Of a stretch of DNA of 13,074 bases, positions 1-6,578 are shown in pieces. Position 1 is the first letter of the stretch. Every line of letters starts with the position of its first letter. This DNA comes from Alphaproteobacteria bacterium (GTDB taxonomy: Bacteria > Pseudomonadota > Alphaproteobacteria > Micavibrionales > UBA2020): contig JADYYV010000127.1 of the NCBI GenBank assembly GCA_020853455.1, positions 1 through 13,074 of the forward strand, in the 5' to 3' direction. The notes beneath the pieces are model-generated. The model made no database searches and was not told where the DNA came from. It saw only the letters and a list, made by a program, of their open reading frames with translations. The position numbers and the translations under genes were made by a program.

Positions 1-117
1 GACCGCACCATCGACAGCCATATCCGCCGTGTGCGCCAGAAATTCGCGCTGCACGAAATTCATGACGTGATCGAAACCGTTCACGGCATCGGCTATAAAC
101 TCGGGACCTGCGCGTGA
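1..117 (+). CDS. Response regulator, C-terminal end (OmpR/PhoB winged helix), partial
   Basis: The reading frame is open from the first base and ends at TGA 115-117. It gives the last 38 residues of a DNA-binding response regulator. The visible part, TIDSHIRRVRQKF followed by IETVHGIGYKL, is the recognition helix and C-terminal beta-hairpin of the OmpR/PhoB winged-helix family (compare the typical RTVDVHI-RLR-K and TVRGVGY). The receiver domain and the start lie outside the window. Its last bases overlap the GTG start of the histidine kinase, so the two form a translationally coupled two-component pair: this protein is the transcription factor phosphorylated by that kinase. The regulated genes cannot be told from this fragment. 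Confidence 0.93.
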   Translation, partial: DRTIDSHIRRVRQKFALHEIHDVIETVHGIGYKLGTCA

Positions 118-1673
118 AAAAACGCTTTACCATCGGGCTGCAGGCCGTTTTCGCGGTCATCCTGCTGATCGTGCTGCTGCTGCCGCTGTCGGGCGTTTAT
201 TTCTTCCGGCTATTTGAAAACGAGCTGGTGCGCCAGACGGAGGCCGAGCTGATCGCGCAGGGCGTGTTTATGTCGGCCTTATATAAAGACGCGCTGAACG
301 GCGAAAATATCGCCGAAGATTACGGCCGCCCCGTCACCGAAAAACCGCCGGTGCTGGATGCGCGGTTCAAGCCCTATCCGCCCACCATTGATCTTCGCAT
401 CGCGCCCATCCTGCCGCCGCGCCCCGATGCCGTGCATCCCGCGCACAAGCCCGATCCGGCTGCGCTGACGGCGGGCCGCCGCCTTGAATCCGTATTGCAG
501 GAGGCGAAATTCAGCACGCTTGCCAGCATGCGGATGCTCGATTTCGACGGCACGGTGGTTGCGGGGGCGGGGGAAATGAACCTGTCGCTGGCCCATACCG
601 AAGAAGTCGCGCGCGCCATGACCGGTCTTTACACAAGCGCGCTGCGCCAGCGCATATCCGACGAGCCGCGCCCCGCGCTGGCATCGCTCAGCCGCGGCAC
701 GGATACCCGCGTATTTGTCGCGATGCCGGTGGTCGATAACGACCGCGTGCTGGGCATCGCGTATCTTTCGCGCTCCCCGCGCAACGTGCTGAAAACCTTG
801 TATGACGAACGTGAAAGCGTTTTTCTGGCGGCGGTGATCGCGCTTTTGATGACGGGCGGCATCGCCTGGGTGCTGGCGACCCTGATCGGCAAACCCTTGC
901 GCGTCCTGACGCGCCATGCGCAGGCGGTATCAAAGGGCGAAGCACGGCAGGACGCATTGCCCGCGCCGCCGATCCGCGAGCTGGCGGCGCTGACCGACAG
1001 CTTTGCGCATATGTCCGCCACCATCGAAGCGCGGTCGGAATATATCCGCAGCTTCGCCATGCATGTGGCGCATGAATTCAAAACACCGCTGACGGCGATT
1101 CAGGGCGCGGTCGAGCTGCTGAACGATCACGCGAACGACATGGAACCCGAACAGCGCCGCCGGTTCATGGAGAATATTACGCAGGATACGGGGCGGTTGA
1201 AAATCCTCGTCTCCCGCCTTCTCGAACTGGCGCGCGCCGATGTGTTGCAGGCAGGCGGCGAATTCACCGATATGTCGCCGCTTTTGGCGCTGCTGGAAAA
1301 ACGCTACGCGCCGCGCGTGACGGTCACGCATCCCGAAGGTCCGTGGCTGGCGGCGATCGGGCCCGATATCCTTGAAACCGTGCTGGTGAACCTGATCGAA
1401 AACAGTCTGCAGCACGGGGCGACCAGGGTTTATATCGCGGCGGAATCGTGGGAACACAAAATGGAACTGACCGTGCGCGATAACGGGCAGGGCATTTCGG
1501 CGGGCAACGCCGCAAAACTGTTCACGCCGTTTTTTACCACCCGCCGCGAACAGGGCGGCACGGGGCTGGGGCTTGTGATTACGCGGTCATTGCTGAAGGC
1601 CTATGGCGGCGATATCGCCCTGATCGGGCGCGAGGCCGGCACGACCTTTAAAATCACGCTGAAAGGCTACTAG
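114..1673 (+). CDS. Membrane sensor histidine kinase
   Basis: This 519-residue kinase senses a signal at or outside the inner membrane and phosphorylates the adjacent OmpR-type regulator. In order: a membrane segment at about residues 8-31, a periplasmic sensor region of about 200 residues, a second membrane segment at about 236-258, and a HAMP linker at about 259-310. The dimerisation/phosphoacceptor box HEFKTPL has the acceptor His320. The HATPase domain has an N box (LVNLIEN, 424-430), a G1 box (DNGQG, 456-460), an F box (LFTPFF, 469-474) and a G2 box (GGTGLGL, 481-487). All catalytic motifs are intact. The GTG start overlaps the regulator's stop by 4 bases, which supports it. The sensor region has a proline-rich stretch at 86-116 (PYPPTIDLRIAPILPPRP and on) of unknown role. 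The general layout resembles CreC- or ChvG-like kinases, but I cannot assign a stimulus or symbol. Confidence 0.95.
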   Translation: MKKRFTIGLQAVFAVILLIVLLLPLSGVYFFRLFENELVRQTEAELIAQGVFMSALYKDALNGENIAEDYGRPVTEKPPVLDARFKPYPPTIDLRIAPILPPRPDAVHPAHKPDPAALTAGRRLESVLQEAKFSTLASMRMLDFDGTVVAGAGEMNLSLAHTEEVARAMTGLYTSALRQRISDEPRPALASLSRGTDTRVFVAMPVVDNDRVLGIAYLSRSPRNVLKTLYDERESVFLAAVIALLMTGGIAWVLATLIGKPLRVLTRHAQAVSKGEARQDALPAPPIRELAALTDSFAHMSATIEARSEYIRSFAMHVAHEFKTPLTAIQGAVELLNDHANDMEPEQRRRFMENITQDTGRLKILVSRLLELARADVLQAGGEFTDMSPLLALLEKRYAPRVTVTHPEGPWLAAIGPDILETVLVNLIENSLQHGATRVYIAAESWEHKMELTVRDNGQGISAGNAAKLFTPFFTTRREQGGTGLGLVITRSLLKAYGGDIALIGREAGTTFKITLKGY

Positions 1674-1697
1674 CCGCTGGCGCTACCGCCTGCTATA

Positions 1698-1726
1698 AAT
1701 CGGCCTTCAACCGATTCATTTTTATT
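1698..1726 (+). terminator. Candidate terminator hairpin after the histidine kinase gene
   Basis: AATCGG (1698-1703) pairs exactly with CCGATT (1711-1716) around a 7-base loop, and a T-rich run (CATTTTTATT) follows at once. This looks like a modest rho-independent terminator separating the two-component operon from the next gene. The stem is only 6 base pairs and half AT, so it may be weak. Confidence 0.4.
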
Positions 1727-1727
1727 C

Positions 1728-1733
1728 AGGAGA
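1728..1733 (+). promoter_or_regulatory. Ribosome binding site for the 112-residue protein
   Basis: AGGAGA lies 7 bases before the ATG at 1741. This strong Shine-Dalgarno match fixes the start of this small, unrecognised gene and supports it being real. Confidence 0.75.
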
Positions 1734-1740
1734 ATTTTTC

Positions 1741-2079
1741 ATGAAGGTGCATGTGATCGAAGCTGAAATGTATGGCAGCATCGTCGATGTCGTGGCGAAC
1801 CGCGACAAGCTGGGCCGCGGCATTGCGCAGCTGGCCGCCAAAACGGGCGAGCAGGTGTATTTCCATGATTTCAAGGACCCGGTTGCGGGCGCGCCCGTCC
1901 TGATGCTCGAATGCTCCGATGCGTTTCTGGATCAGGTGAAAAAACTGCCCGGCTATGCCAAATCCTATGATGTCTGGCCGGATATGGAGACGGAGCGCAA
2001 GCCGTCGATCCTGAATTACTTCAGTCAGGCCCCCGCATCCGCCGCGCCCCCGCGCAAACCCTTTGCGCCGAAACCCTGA
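1741..2079 (+). CDS. Conserved-looking hypothetical protein (112 aa), coupled to thiamine pyrophosphokinase
   Basis: I do not recognise this protein. It is 112 residues long, with no signal peptide or membrane segment, so it is probably cytoplasmic. Residues 1-90 look like a compact alpha/beta domain (MKVHVIEAEMYGSIVDVV at the start, then VYFHDFKDP, VLMLECSDAFLDQVKKLPGY). The last 20 residues are rich in proline and alanine and probably disordered. A strong ribosome binding site precedes the start. The stop codon shares its last base with the ATG of the downstream thiamine pyrophosphokinase gene, so the two are almost certainly co-transcribed and translationally coupled. A link to thiamine metabolism is only inferred from that coupling. 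Confidence 0.82.
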   Translation: MKVHVIEAEMYGSIVDVVANRDKLGRGIAQLAAKTGEQVYFHDFKDPVAGAPVLMLECSDAFLDQVKKLPGYAKSYDVWPDMETERKPSILNYFSQAPASAAPPRKPFAPKP

Positions 2080-2711
2080 TGTTCGACTGGCAATCCCATG
2101 ATGCGGGCGGTGACCGGCTGGTGCTGGTCGGCCCTGTCATGGTTGCGCCGTTGCTGTCGGGCGATCTTGCGCGGCTGGGTCTTGCCGGTGTTGCGCAGGT
2201 GGCCGTCGACGGCGGCATCGAATACGCGCTGAAACCCGTCTTGTGGGCGGGCGACGGCGATTCCGGCACGTCGGGCACGCCCGTTGTCTTCAAGGACAGC
2301 CAGGATGAAACCGATCTGCGTTTCTGCCTGAACGGCGTGCGCAGCTGGGCATGGCGCGAATTGCACCTGTTCGGCTTTCTGGGCGGCCGGCGCGACCACG
2401 AACTGGCGAATTTCGGCGAGATACATGCGGAGCTGAAAACACGCGCGCATTTCACAAGCGCCGTTTTTTATGACGACAAGCTGGAGGCCGCGGTGCGCTT
2501 TTTCGCGGCCGGCGCGCATCGCGTGAATATCAGCGGCGTATTTTCGCTGCTGGCGCTGGAAACGGCGGTTGCCGATATTTCCGGCGACTGCGATTACGCG
2601 GCGGCGGGCGCCTCGCTGCCGTTATTGTCCGGGCGCGGCATTTCAAACCGCGGGCGCGGCATGGTGGATATTTCCTGCACCGCGCCCTTCATGGTCATTG
2701 CGGCAGTTTAA
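2079..2711 (+). CDS. thiN: Thiamine pyrophosphokinase (thiamine diphosphokinase)
   Basis: This enzyme transfers a pyrophosphate group from ATP to thiamine, making thiamine diphosphate, the cofactor of decarboxylases and transketolase. The 210-residue length fits the family. Catalytic-domain motifs are visible in order: AVDGG (42-46), GDGDS (58-62, the usual GD-DS metal site), KDSQDETDL (72-80, the K..QD.TDL motif) and GGRRDHELANF (102-112, the GGR.DH..N motif). The C-terminal beta domain ends with the GISN motif (187-190) that binds thiamine in the family. It begins on the last base of the upstream 112-residue gene. Its 3' end overlaps the convergent exported-protein gene by 17 bases. The symbol thiN is borrowed from Gram-positive bacteria; the eukaryotic counterpart is THI80/TPK1. 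Its presence suggests the cell salvages thiamine, but no thiamine transporter is visible here. Confidence 0.9.
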   Translation: MFDWQSHDAGGDRLVLVGPVMVAPLLSGDLARLGLAGVAQVAVDGGIEYALKPVLWAGDGDSGTSGTPVVFKDSQDETDLRFCLNGVRSWAWRELHLFGFLGGRRDHELANFGEIHAELKTRAHFTSAVFYDDKLEAAVRFFAAGAHRVNISGVFSLLALETAVADISGDCDYAAAGASLPLLSGRGISNRGRGMVDISCTAPFMVIAAV

Positions 2712-3384
2712 GCAGATCCTTTATTTCCTGCGGAATTTCCGGCTTGCCGCAGCTGGGGTAATCGGCGATGACGGCCGCGTCATCGGCGTCATAGATCGAC
2801 CGCCATACCTCCACATCCTTGTATGACACGCCGGCATCCAGGAAATACGGGTCGGCGCGGCTGGGGCCGTGGCCGGTTGCGAACTGGTCGTCGATGGTGG
2901 CAGGGTCGCCGTCGATATCCAGCTGCATGAACGGGACTTTTTTCTTGCCCTTGGTTACTTGCGGGCGCGGGCGGTCGACCGAGGCATAGCTGGTTTTTGC
3001 GCCCATGCCCTTGGGTTCCAGCAGCGCCGGACCCGCCATAAACACCGGCAGCCCGTTCACATAGGCCTGCAGCAGCTTGCCGTCATCGGTGTAATCGGCG
3101 GAAATGTTCCAGCGGAAAATGTAAAAGCCGCACAGGTTGATGTCGTAGATGTATTTCTCGGTGGTGTCGCGGCCGGGGCGGGTTACTTGCGTCGCCTTGC
3201 CTTCCTCCGTGAAAACCCTGCGCAGGTCGTCGCGGTCGCTGCCCGGCTTGAAGCGTTTTTCCACCATGCCGCGCATGTCGTTATAGGCCTTGATCGATTC
3301 AAAGCGGACCGGCGGTTCGGCCAGTCCTGCGCGGGGCAGCAGGATGGCGGCGAGAATCAGGGCGAACAAAATCTTGCGGGTCAT
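2695..3384 (-). CDS. Exported hypothetical protein (229 aa)
   Basis: I do not recognise the family. A classical signal peptide is visible: MTRK, a hydrophobic core (ILFALILAAILLP), then a probable signal peptidase I site after GLA at residue 22. There is no lipobox cysteine. The mature part would be a soluble periplasmic protein of about 207 residues with two cysteines (Cys85 and Cys212) that could form a disulfide. Residues 36-65 (DMRGMVEKRFKPGSDRDDL) loosely recall the short helical 'F..G....L' segment of SmpA/BamE-like proteins, but I do not claim membership. The ATG is supported by GAGAGGA (complement of 3394-3400), 9 bases upstream. A possible -10 box TAGAAT lies on the minus strand at 3408-3413, with no clear -35. 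Its end overlaps the thiamine pyrophosphokinase gene by 17 bases, tail to tail. Confidence 0.85.
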   Translation of the reverse strand: MTRKILFALILAAILLPRAGLAEPPVRFESIKAYNDMRGMVEKRFKPGSDRDDLRRVFTEEGKATQVTRPGRDTTEKYIYDINLCGFYIFRWNISADYTDDGKLLQAYVNGLPVFMAGPALLEPKGMGAKTSYASVDRPRPQVTKGKKKVPFMQLDIDGDPATIDDQFATGHGPSRADPYFLDAGVSYKDVEVWRSIYDADDAAVIADYPSCGKPEIPQEIKDLLKLPQ

Positions 3385-3455
3385 GCTTCACATTCCTCTC
3401 GTCCTCTATTCTACCCCTTTTTGGCCGCCGCAAATATGGGAAAAATCAAAGCCAC

Positions 3456-3484
3456 TAGGCAGGGTTATTCATATTCGGTATAAA
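3456..3484 (+). promoter_or_regulatory. Probable sigma-70 promoter for the proline-rich membrane protein
   Basis: TAGGCA (3456-3461, 4 of 6 matches to TTGACA) and TATAAA (3479-3484, 5 of 6 matches to TATAAT) are separated by 17 bases. They sit in an AT-rich patch inside GC-rich DNA, 33 bases before the ATG at 3518. The gene's ribosome binding site AAAGGA lies at 3507-3511, 6 bases before the start. Confidence 0.55.
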
Positions 3485-3517
3485 TAAACCTCAATTAAAT
3501 CGGCAAAAGGACAAGGT

Positions 3518-4330
3518 ATGGCTGAGGTGAAGCCGCCTGAAAAAGACCCTGCGCCCCCGCCGCCTCCGCCTGAGAAAAAGGAAGAGGCTGCGGCGCCTGT
3601 TGCCGAGCCCGCGTCCGCCCCCGTTCCCGTTCCTGCACCCGCCGAAACACCGCCGCCACCCGCGAACGACAATCCGGCGCCGGCCGAAACCGCCGCGCCC
3701 GCCGCCAGAAAAAGACCGCTCAAGGCCAAGCTGTTTGAAAAAGGCGTCGATGTCGCGGGCTTCGGCGATATCCTGAAGGCATGGCGGGCGGAAGGAAACC
3801 GCTTTCGCAACGTGATCAAAAGCGTCGGGCGCAAGGCGGCCGATATGATCGCGGGGCGCCTCGTTTCCGGCACGTTCCGCCTGATCGCCATCACCTGGGT
3901 CGCGGGGATGATCGGCGGCGTTTCCACCTTTGGCGGGCTTGCGCTGCTGGCGCTTGCCACAGGTACCGCGAGCGGCATTTACAACTACGGCAAGGATTAC
4001 CTGACGGAGCGTTTTTCGGGCCCGAAGGAAAAGCGCGCAGCCGTGAAATTCATCGACCGCCAGCGCGCGAAAAGCGCAGGCATTTCATTTCTTGCGGGCA
4101 CGGCGACCGGCGCGCTGGGCGCGTGGCTCGCGAAAACCGGCATGCTGCAAAACGCGTTCGGCGCGGTGAAGGACTGGGTGAAAACGGGCGGCGGCACGCT
4201 CGGCGACAGCTTTAACCCCGAAGCCGCGCCCTTGCAGCCCATCGCGGCGGTGTTCAACGCGGCGGCGGAAAAAGCGGATTCCCTGCCAGGCGCGCAGCCC
4301 GTGCCGCAAAAGCTGCCGCGCCTTGGCTAA
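3518..4330 (+). CDS. Proline-rich membrane protein of unknown function (270 aa)
   Basis: I do not recognise this protein. Residues 4-62 are almost entirely Pro, Ala, Glu and Lys (runs such as PAPPPPPPEKKEE and APVPVPAPAETPPPP), so the N-terminus should be an extended, disordered tail. A basic stretch follows (RKRPLKAKLFEKG, 64-76), then an amphipathic region. Two strongly hydrophobic regions follow at about 118-152 and 187-210, both rich in glycine and alanine with small-residue spacing (IGGVSTFGGLALLALATGTASG; AGTATGALGAWLA), able to form a membrane hairpin. Between them lies a charged loop (GPKEKRAAVKFIDRQRAK). There is no signal peptide. The start has AAAGGA 6 bases upstream. Proline-rich tails of this kind occur in TonB-like and cell-envelope proteins, but no TonB C-terminal domain is present. 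The gene appears to be a single transcription unit. Confidence 0.82.
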   Translation: MAEVKPPEKDPAPPPPPPEKKEEAAAPVAEPASAPVPVPAPAETPPPPANDNPAPAETAAPAARKRPLKAKLFEKGVDVAGFGDILKAWRAEGNRFRNVIKSVGRKAADMIAGRLVSGTFRLIAITWVAGMIGGVSTFGGLALLALATGTASGIYNYGKDYLTERFSGPKEKRAAVKFIDRQRAKSAGISFLAGTATGALGAWLAKTGMLQNAFGAVKDWVKTGGGTLGDSFNPEAAPLQPIAAVFNAAAEKADSLPGAQPVPQKLPRLG

Positions 4331-4358
4331 ATTGTTGATTTAAAACACCAAAAACATA

Positions 4359-4388
4359 TTGACATAATGCGCCGGCCTGTCCTATTTT
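4359..4388 (+). promoter_or_regulatory. Sigma-70 promoter for the nucleotidyltransferase gene
   Basis: A perfect TTGACA (4359-4364) is followed 18 bases later by TATTTT (4383-4388, 4 of 6 matches to TATAAT). It lies in the 102-base AT-rich gap between 4330 and the ATG at 4433. The perfect -35 hexamer in such GC-rich DNA makes this the clearest promoter in the window. It implies the gene is transcribed separately from its upstream neighbour. Confidence 0.65.
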
Positions 4389-4432
4389 GAGGGCAGTCCG
4401 TAATCCCGATTCATGCAAGGTATGCGCAACCG

Positions 4433-5548
4433 ATGGTCACACCCCCCACGCCCTGGCCGAAACCCGGCCGTTTCGATGACGCGCTGTCCGAAATCGTGGC
4501 CAAAGGCGACATCGCCGAGGCGCGCGAATTTTTCGACAAGGCCTTCTGGCAGAACCGGCAGGATCCGCCCGAATGGAAACATATGCGTCTTGCGCTGATG
4601 CGCGAAGACGCCCCGATGATCCGCCTGCTGGCCACATGGGGCGCGCATCCGAACGAAGACGACATGGCGGCGCTGCGCGCGGCGATGTCTGATAAATATT
4701 TGCGCTATGTGCAGCTGCTGCGGCAGGCAGGCCTGCGCAGCAACGGCCAGCCCTGGGAAGACGTCGCGCCATCGACCACGCCTGCGCCCGCGAACGACCC
4801 CGTTGCGGGCCAGGCCTTTGTCGAAGGCCGTTTCGTCGACAAGCGCGTCGAACAGATTCCGCAGGAATGGCGCAAGGTACTGGCGACCTTCCATGCCGCA
4901 GGTTCGACCGAAGCCGTGATCGCGGGCGGCGCGCTGCGCGATATCTTCAACAACCGCCCCGTGCGCGACGTCGATATCTTCATGCGCTCGCAGGGTTCGC
5001 AAAAGAAAAACCGCGCGTATTTGAAGGAAGTGTTCAATGCCGCCGGCATTGCGGTCAGGGAACAGGAATTCCGCCACAGCGACGGTTACGGTTTCAGCAT
5101 CACAAAAGAAGCCTTCCCCGAACCCAAAAGCCATGTCGAGAAGGATTTCGACATCGCCAAACGCACGCGCGCGCTGGAAAGCTGGAAACTGGTGGCCGGC
5201 CCTGCCAACACCGAATACAACGTCATTTTCGTCGAAGACACGCTCGACCGCAAACTGGCGAAGGAATCGAGCCGCTATGAATCGAAATCGCTGTTCGTGG
5301 GCGGGCTGCTGGATGCGTTCGATATCGGCATCACCCAGATCGCCAGCGACGGCGAGGAAATCGTCAGCACCCGCGCCTATGACGAAGACGTGCGCCTGAA
5401 GCGCCTGACGCTGATGCGCCCCAACGACGCCACCGTCGATCACGCGCAGCGCATCATCAAGAAATACCCCGATTTCACGCAGAGCGAGGAATTGAAGGAG
5501 CTGCTGAAGCCAAAGCCGCGCGCCGCGCGCTACGACAGCTGGTCGTAA
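4433..5548 (+). CDS. Nucleotidyltransferase-fold protein with N-terminal helical domain
   Basis: This 371-residue protein appears to have two parts. Residues 13-105 are helical and loosely ankyrin-like (DIAEAREFFDKAFW, then DAPMIRLLATWGAHPNEDD), followed by a Pro/Ala-rich linker (112-123). Residues 140-345 form a nucleotidyltransferase domain. IAGGALRDIF (163-172) and VRDVDIFM (177-184) match the GG...RD....DxD signature of the poly(A) polymerase/CCA-adding superfamily, with Asp179 and Asp181 as likely metal ligands. YNVIFVED (262-269) could supply the third strand. The FDIGITQIASDGEE segment (296-309) resembles what I recall of small nucleotidyltransferases carried by many phages. It lacks the tRNA-binding half of true CCA enzymes, so the substrate is unknown. 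The ATG is preceded by AAGG at an unusually long 12-base spacing. The gene has its own promoter, and its stop codon lies inside a tandem repeat. Confidence 0.82.
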   Translation: MVTPPTPWPKPGRFDDALSEIVAKGDIAEAREFFDKAFWQNRQDPPEWKHMRLALMREDAPMIRLLATWGAHPNEDDMAALRAAMSDKYLRYVQLLRQAGLRSNGQPWEDVAPSTTPAPANDPVAGQAFVEGRFVDKRVEQIPQEWRKVLATFHAAGSTEAVIAGGALRDIFNNRPVRDVDIFMRSQGSQKKNRAYLKEVFNAAGIAVREQEFRHSDGYGFSITKEAFPEPKSHVEKDFDIAKRTRALESWKLVAGPANTEYNVIFVEDTLDRKLAKESSRYESKSLFVGGLLDAFDIGITQIASDGEEIVSTRAYDEDVRLKRLTLMRPNDATVDHAQRIIKKYPDFTQSEELKELLKPKPRAARYDSWS

Positions 5549-5596
5549 AAAATATCTGCAGCTGGTCGTAAAAAAATCCGCAGCTGCTCGTAACGA
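5536..5596 (+). repeat. 22-23 base tandem repeat across the stop codon
   Basis: The unit CAGCTGGTCGTAAAAAA plus a short ATCTG/ATCCG tail occurs at 5536-5558 (23 bases) and 5559-5580 (22 bases). A third, diverged and incomplete copy (CAGCTGCTCGTAACGAAA) starts at 5581. Each copy carries the palindrome CAGCTG and a TCGTAA, which in the first copy is the last serine codon and stop of the nucleotidyltransferase gene. It looks like a recent slippage duplication of the 3' end, lying just before the terminator. Confidence 0.85.
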
Positions 5597-5600
5597 AATA

Positions 5601-5631
5601 AAAAAGGCCGGGAATTCCTTCCCGGCCTTTT
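5601..5631. terminator. Bidirectional rho-independent terminator
   Basis: GGCCGGGAA (5606-5614) pairs perfectly with TTCCCGGCC (5619-5627) around a 4-base TTCC loop. Flanking A-run (5601-5605) and T-run (5628-5631) provide the U-tract on either strand and extend the stem. It lies between the convergent nucleotidyltransferase gene (stop at 5548) and FecR-domain gene (stop at 5651), so it should terminate both. Confidence 0.9.
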
Positions 5632-5650
5632 CCCTGGTCACTCGTTTCCC

Positions 5651-6487
5651 TTAGAACGGAAATTTCTTCAGCAGGTTGCCGGGCCCTTTCAGTTTCGGGG
5701 CCGGGTTGTTGCCGCCGGGCACGCCCGGGATCGGCAGGTTGCCGCCGCCCGGCAGCAGGCCGTTCAGCTGCTGGAAGCTCTTGAACTGTTCTTGCAGCTT
5801 CAGGTTTTCACCCATGAAGCCGGGCAGGTTTTTCATCAGCTGGTCGCCCGCGATCAGGAACACGCCTGTCTGCAACGCGTTCAGCAGTTCGGGCGGGAAG
5901 GGCGCCTGGTTGGTGGGCTTTTCGGCGCGGCTTTTGATCATCGTGCCGTTGCCCTTATCGACGATCACCGCGCCCGCGTCGTTGCGCACCTGCACGCGGC
6001 CTTCCTGCACATGCACGCCGTATGAATCCTTCACGCGGCCGCCCAGCACGACCGTGCCGCGCACGCCGATATTGCCGTAGGGGGTGTTGATGGAAACATC
6101 GGGATCTTTTTTCTTCGCCAGCTGGCCGCTGGTGTATTTGAACGCGCCCTGCATGACGTTGAACGTGCCCTTGTTCACGGCGGTGTTCTGCGGGTCGAAC
6201 ACGTATTTATCGACTTTCAGTTTGGAATTTTCCGACAGCGTGAATTGCGTGTTGTCGATGAACAGGATGAAGATGCGCCCCTTCGGCCCCGTGGCGATGA
6301 CATCGTTCATATGCACGCGGGTTTTGACGGCGGCGGCAACGGGCTGCTTGCCGGGCTGCGTGACGGTGCCTGCGCCCTCCACCTCCAGAATGGTGCCGAT
6401 GATGCCTTCCGGCGCGGGGGCGGCGGCAAAGGACAGGGACGGCGACAACAGGAACAGCGCGGCGGCGAATGCGAGTGATTTGAACAT
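5651..6487 (-). CDS. Exported FecR-domain protein
   Basis: This 278-residue protein starts with a signal peptide (MFKSLAFAAALFLLSPSLSFAAA, probable cleavage near residues 21-23), so the mature protein is periplasmic or surface-associated. Residues 55-165 match the FecR domain: VHMNDVIATGPKGRIFILF, DNTQFTLSENS, VDKYVFDP, then GAFKYTSGQ, INTPYGNIGVRGT (133-145) and a final VHVQEGRVQV strand. Unlike the Fe-citrate regulator FecR it has no cytoplasmic anti-sigma part or membrane segment, so it belongs to the stand-alone exported FecR group, whose role is poorly known. The C-terminus (240-278) is rich in Gly, Pro and Asn and ends in a basic, aromatic tail (KKFPF). The start has AAAGG about 10 bases upstream. 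It shares a terminator with the convergent gene. Confidence 0.88.
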   Translation of the reverse strand: MFKSLAFAAALFLLSPSLSFAAAPAPEGIIGTILEVEGAGTVTQPGKQPVAAAVKTRVHMNDVIATGPKGRIFILFIDNTQFTLSENSKLKVDKYVFDPQNTAVNKGTFNVMQGAFKYTSGQLAKKKDPDVSINTPYGNIGVRGTVVLGGRVKDSYGVHVQEGRVQVRNDAGAVIVDKGNGTMIKSRAEKPTNQAPFPPELLNALQTGVFLIAGDQLMKNLPGFMGENLKLQEQFKSFQQLNGLLPGGGNLPIPGVPGGNNPAPKLKGPGNLLKKFPF

Positions 6488-6578
6488 GTGAAAAATGCCT
6501 TTCAGGCGGTTAAATGCCAGCCCATCTTATCCGAGCGCATGGGCTGTGTTAAGGTCATGGCGGAAGGGACTTTGCGCA

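Noticed and set aside
114..1673. Minus-strand open frames within the histidine kinase
   Set aside because: They lie wholly inside a kinase gene with all catalytic motifs, and they show no domain of their own.
4382..5641. Long open frame on the minus strand opposite the nucleotidyltransferase gene
   Set aside because: It is a shadow of the GC-rich plus-strand gene, which has clear motifs, a promoter and a terminator. The minus translation has no recognisable domain and would run through the shared terminator.
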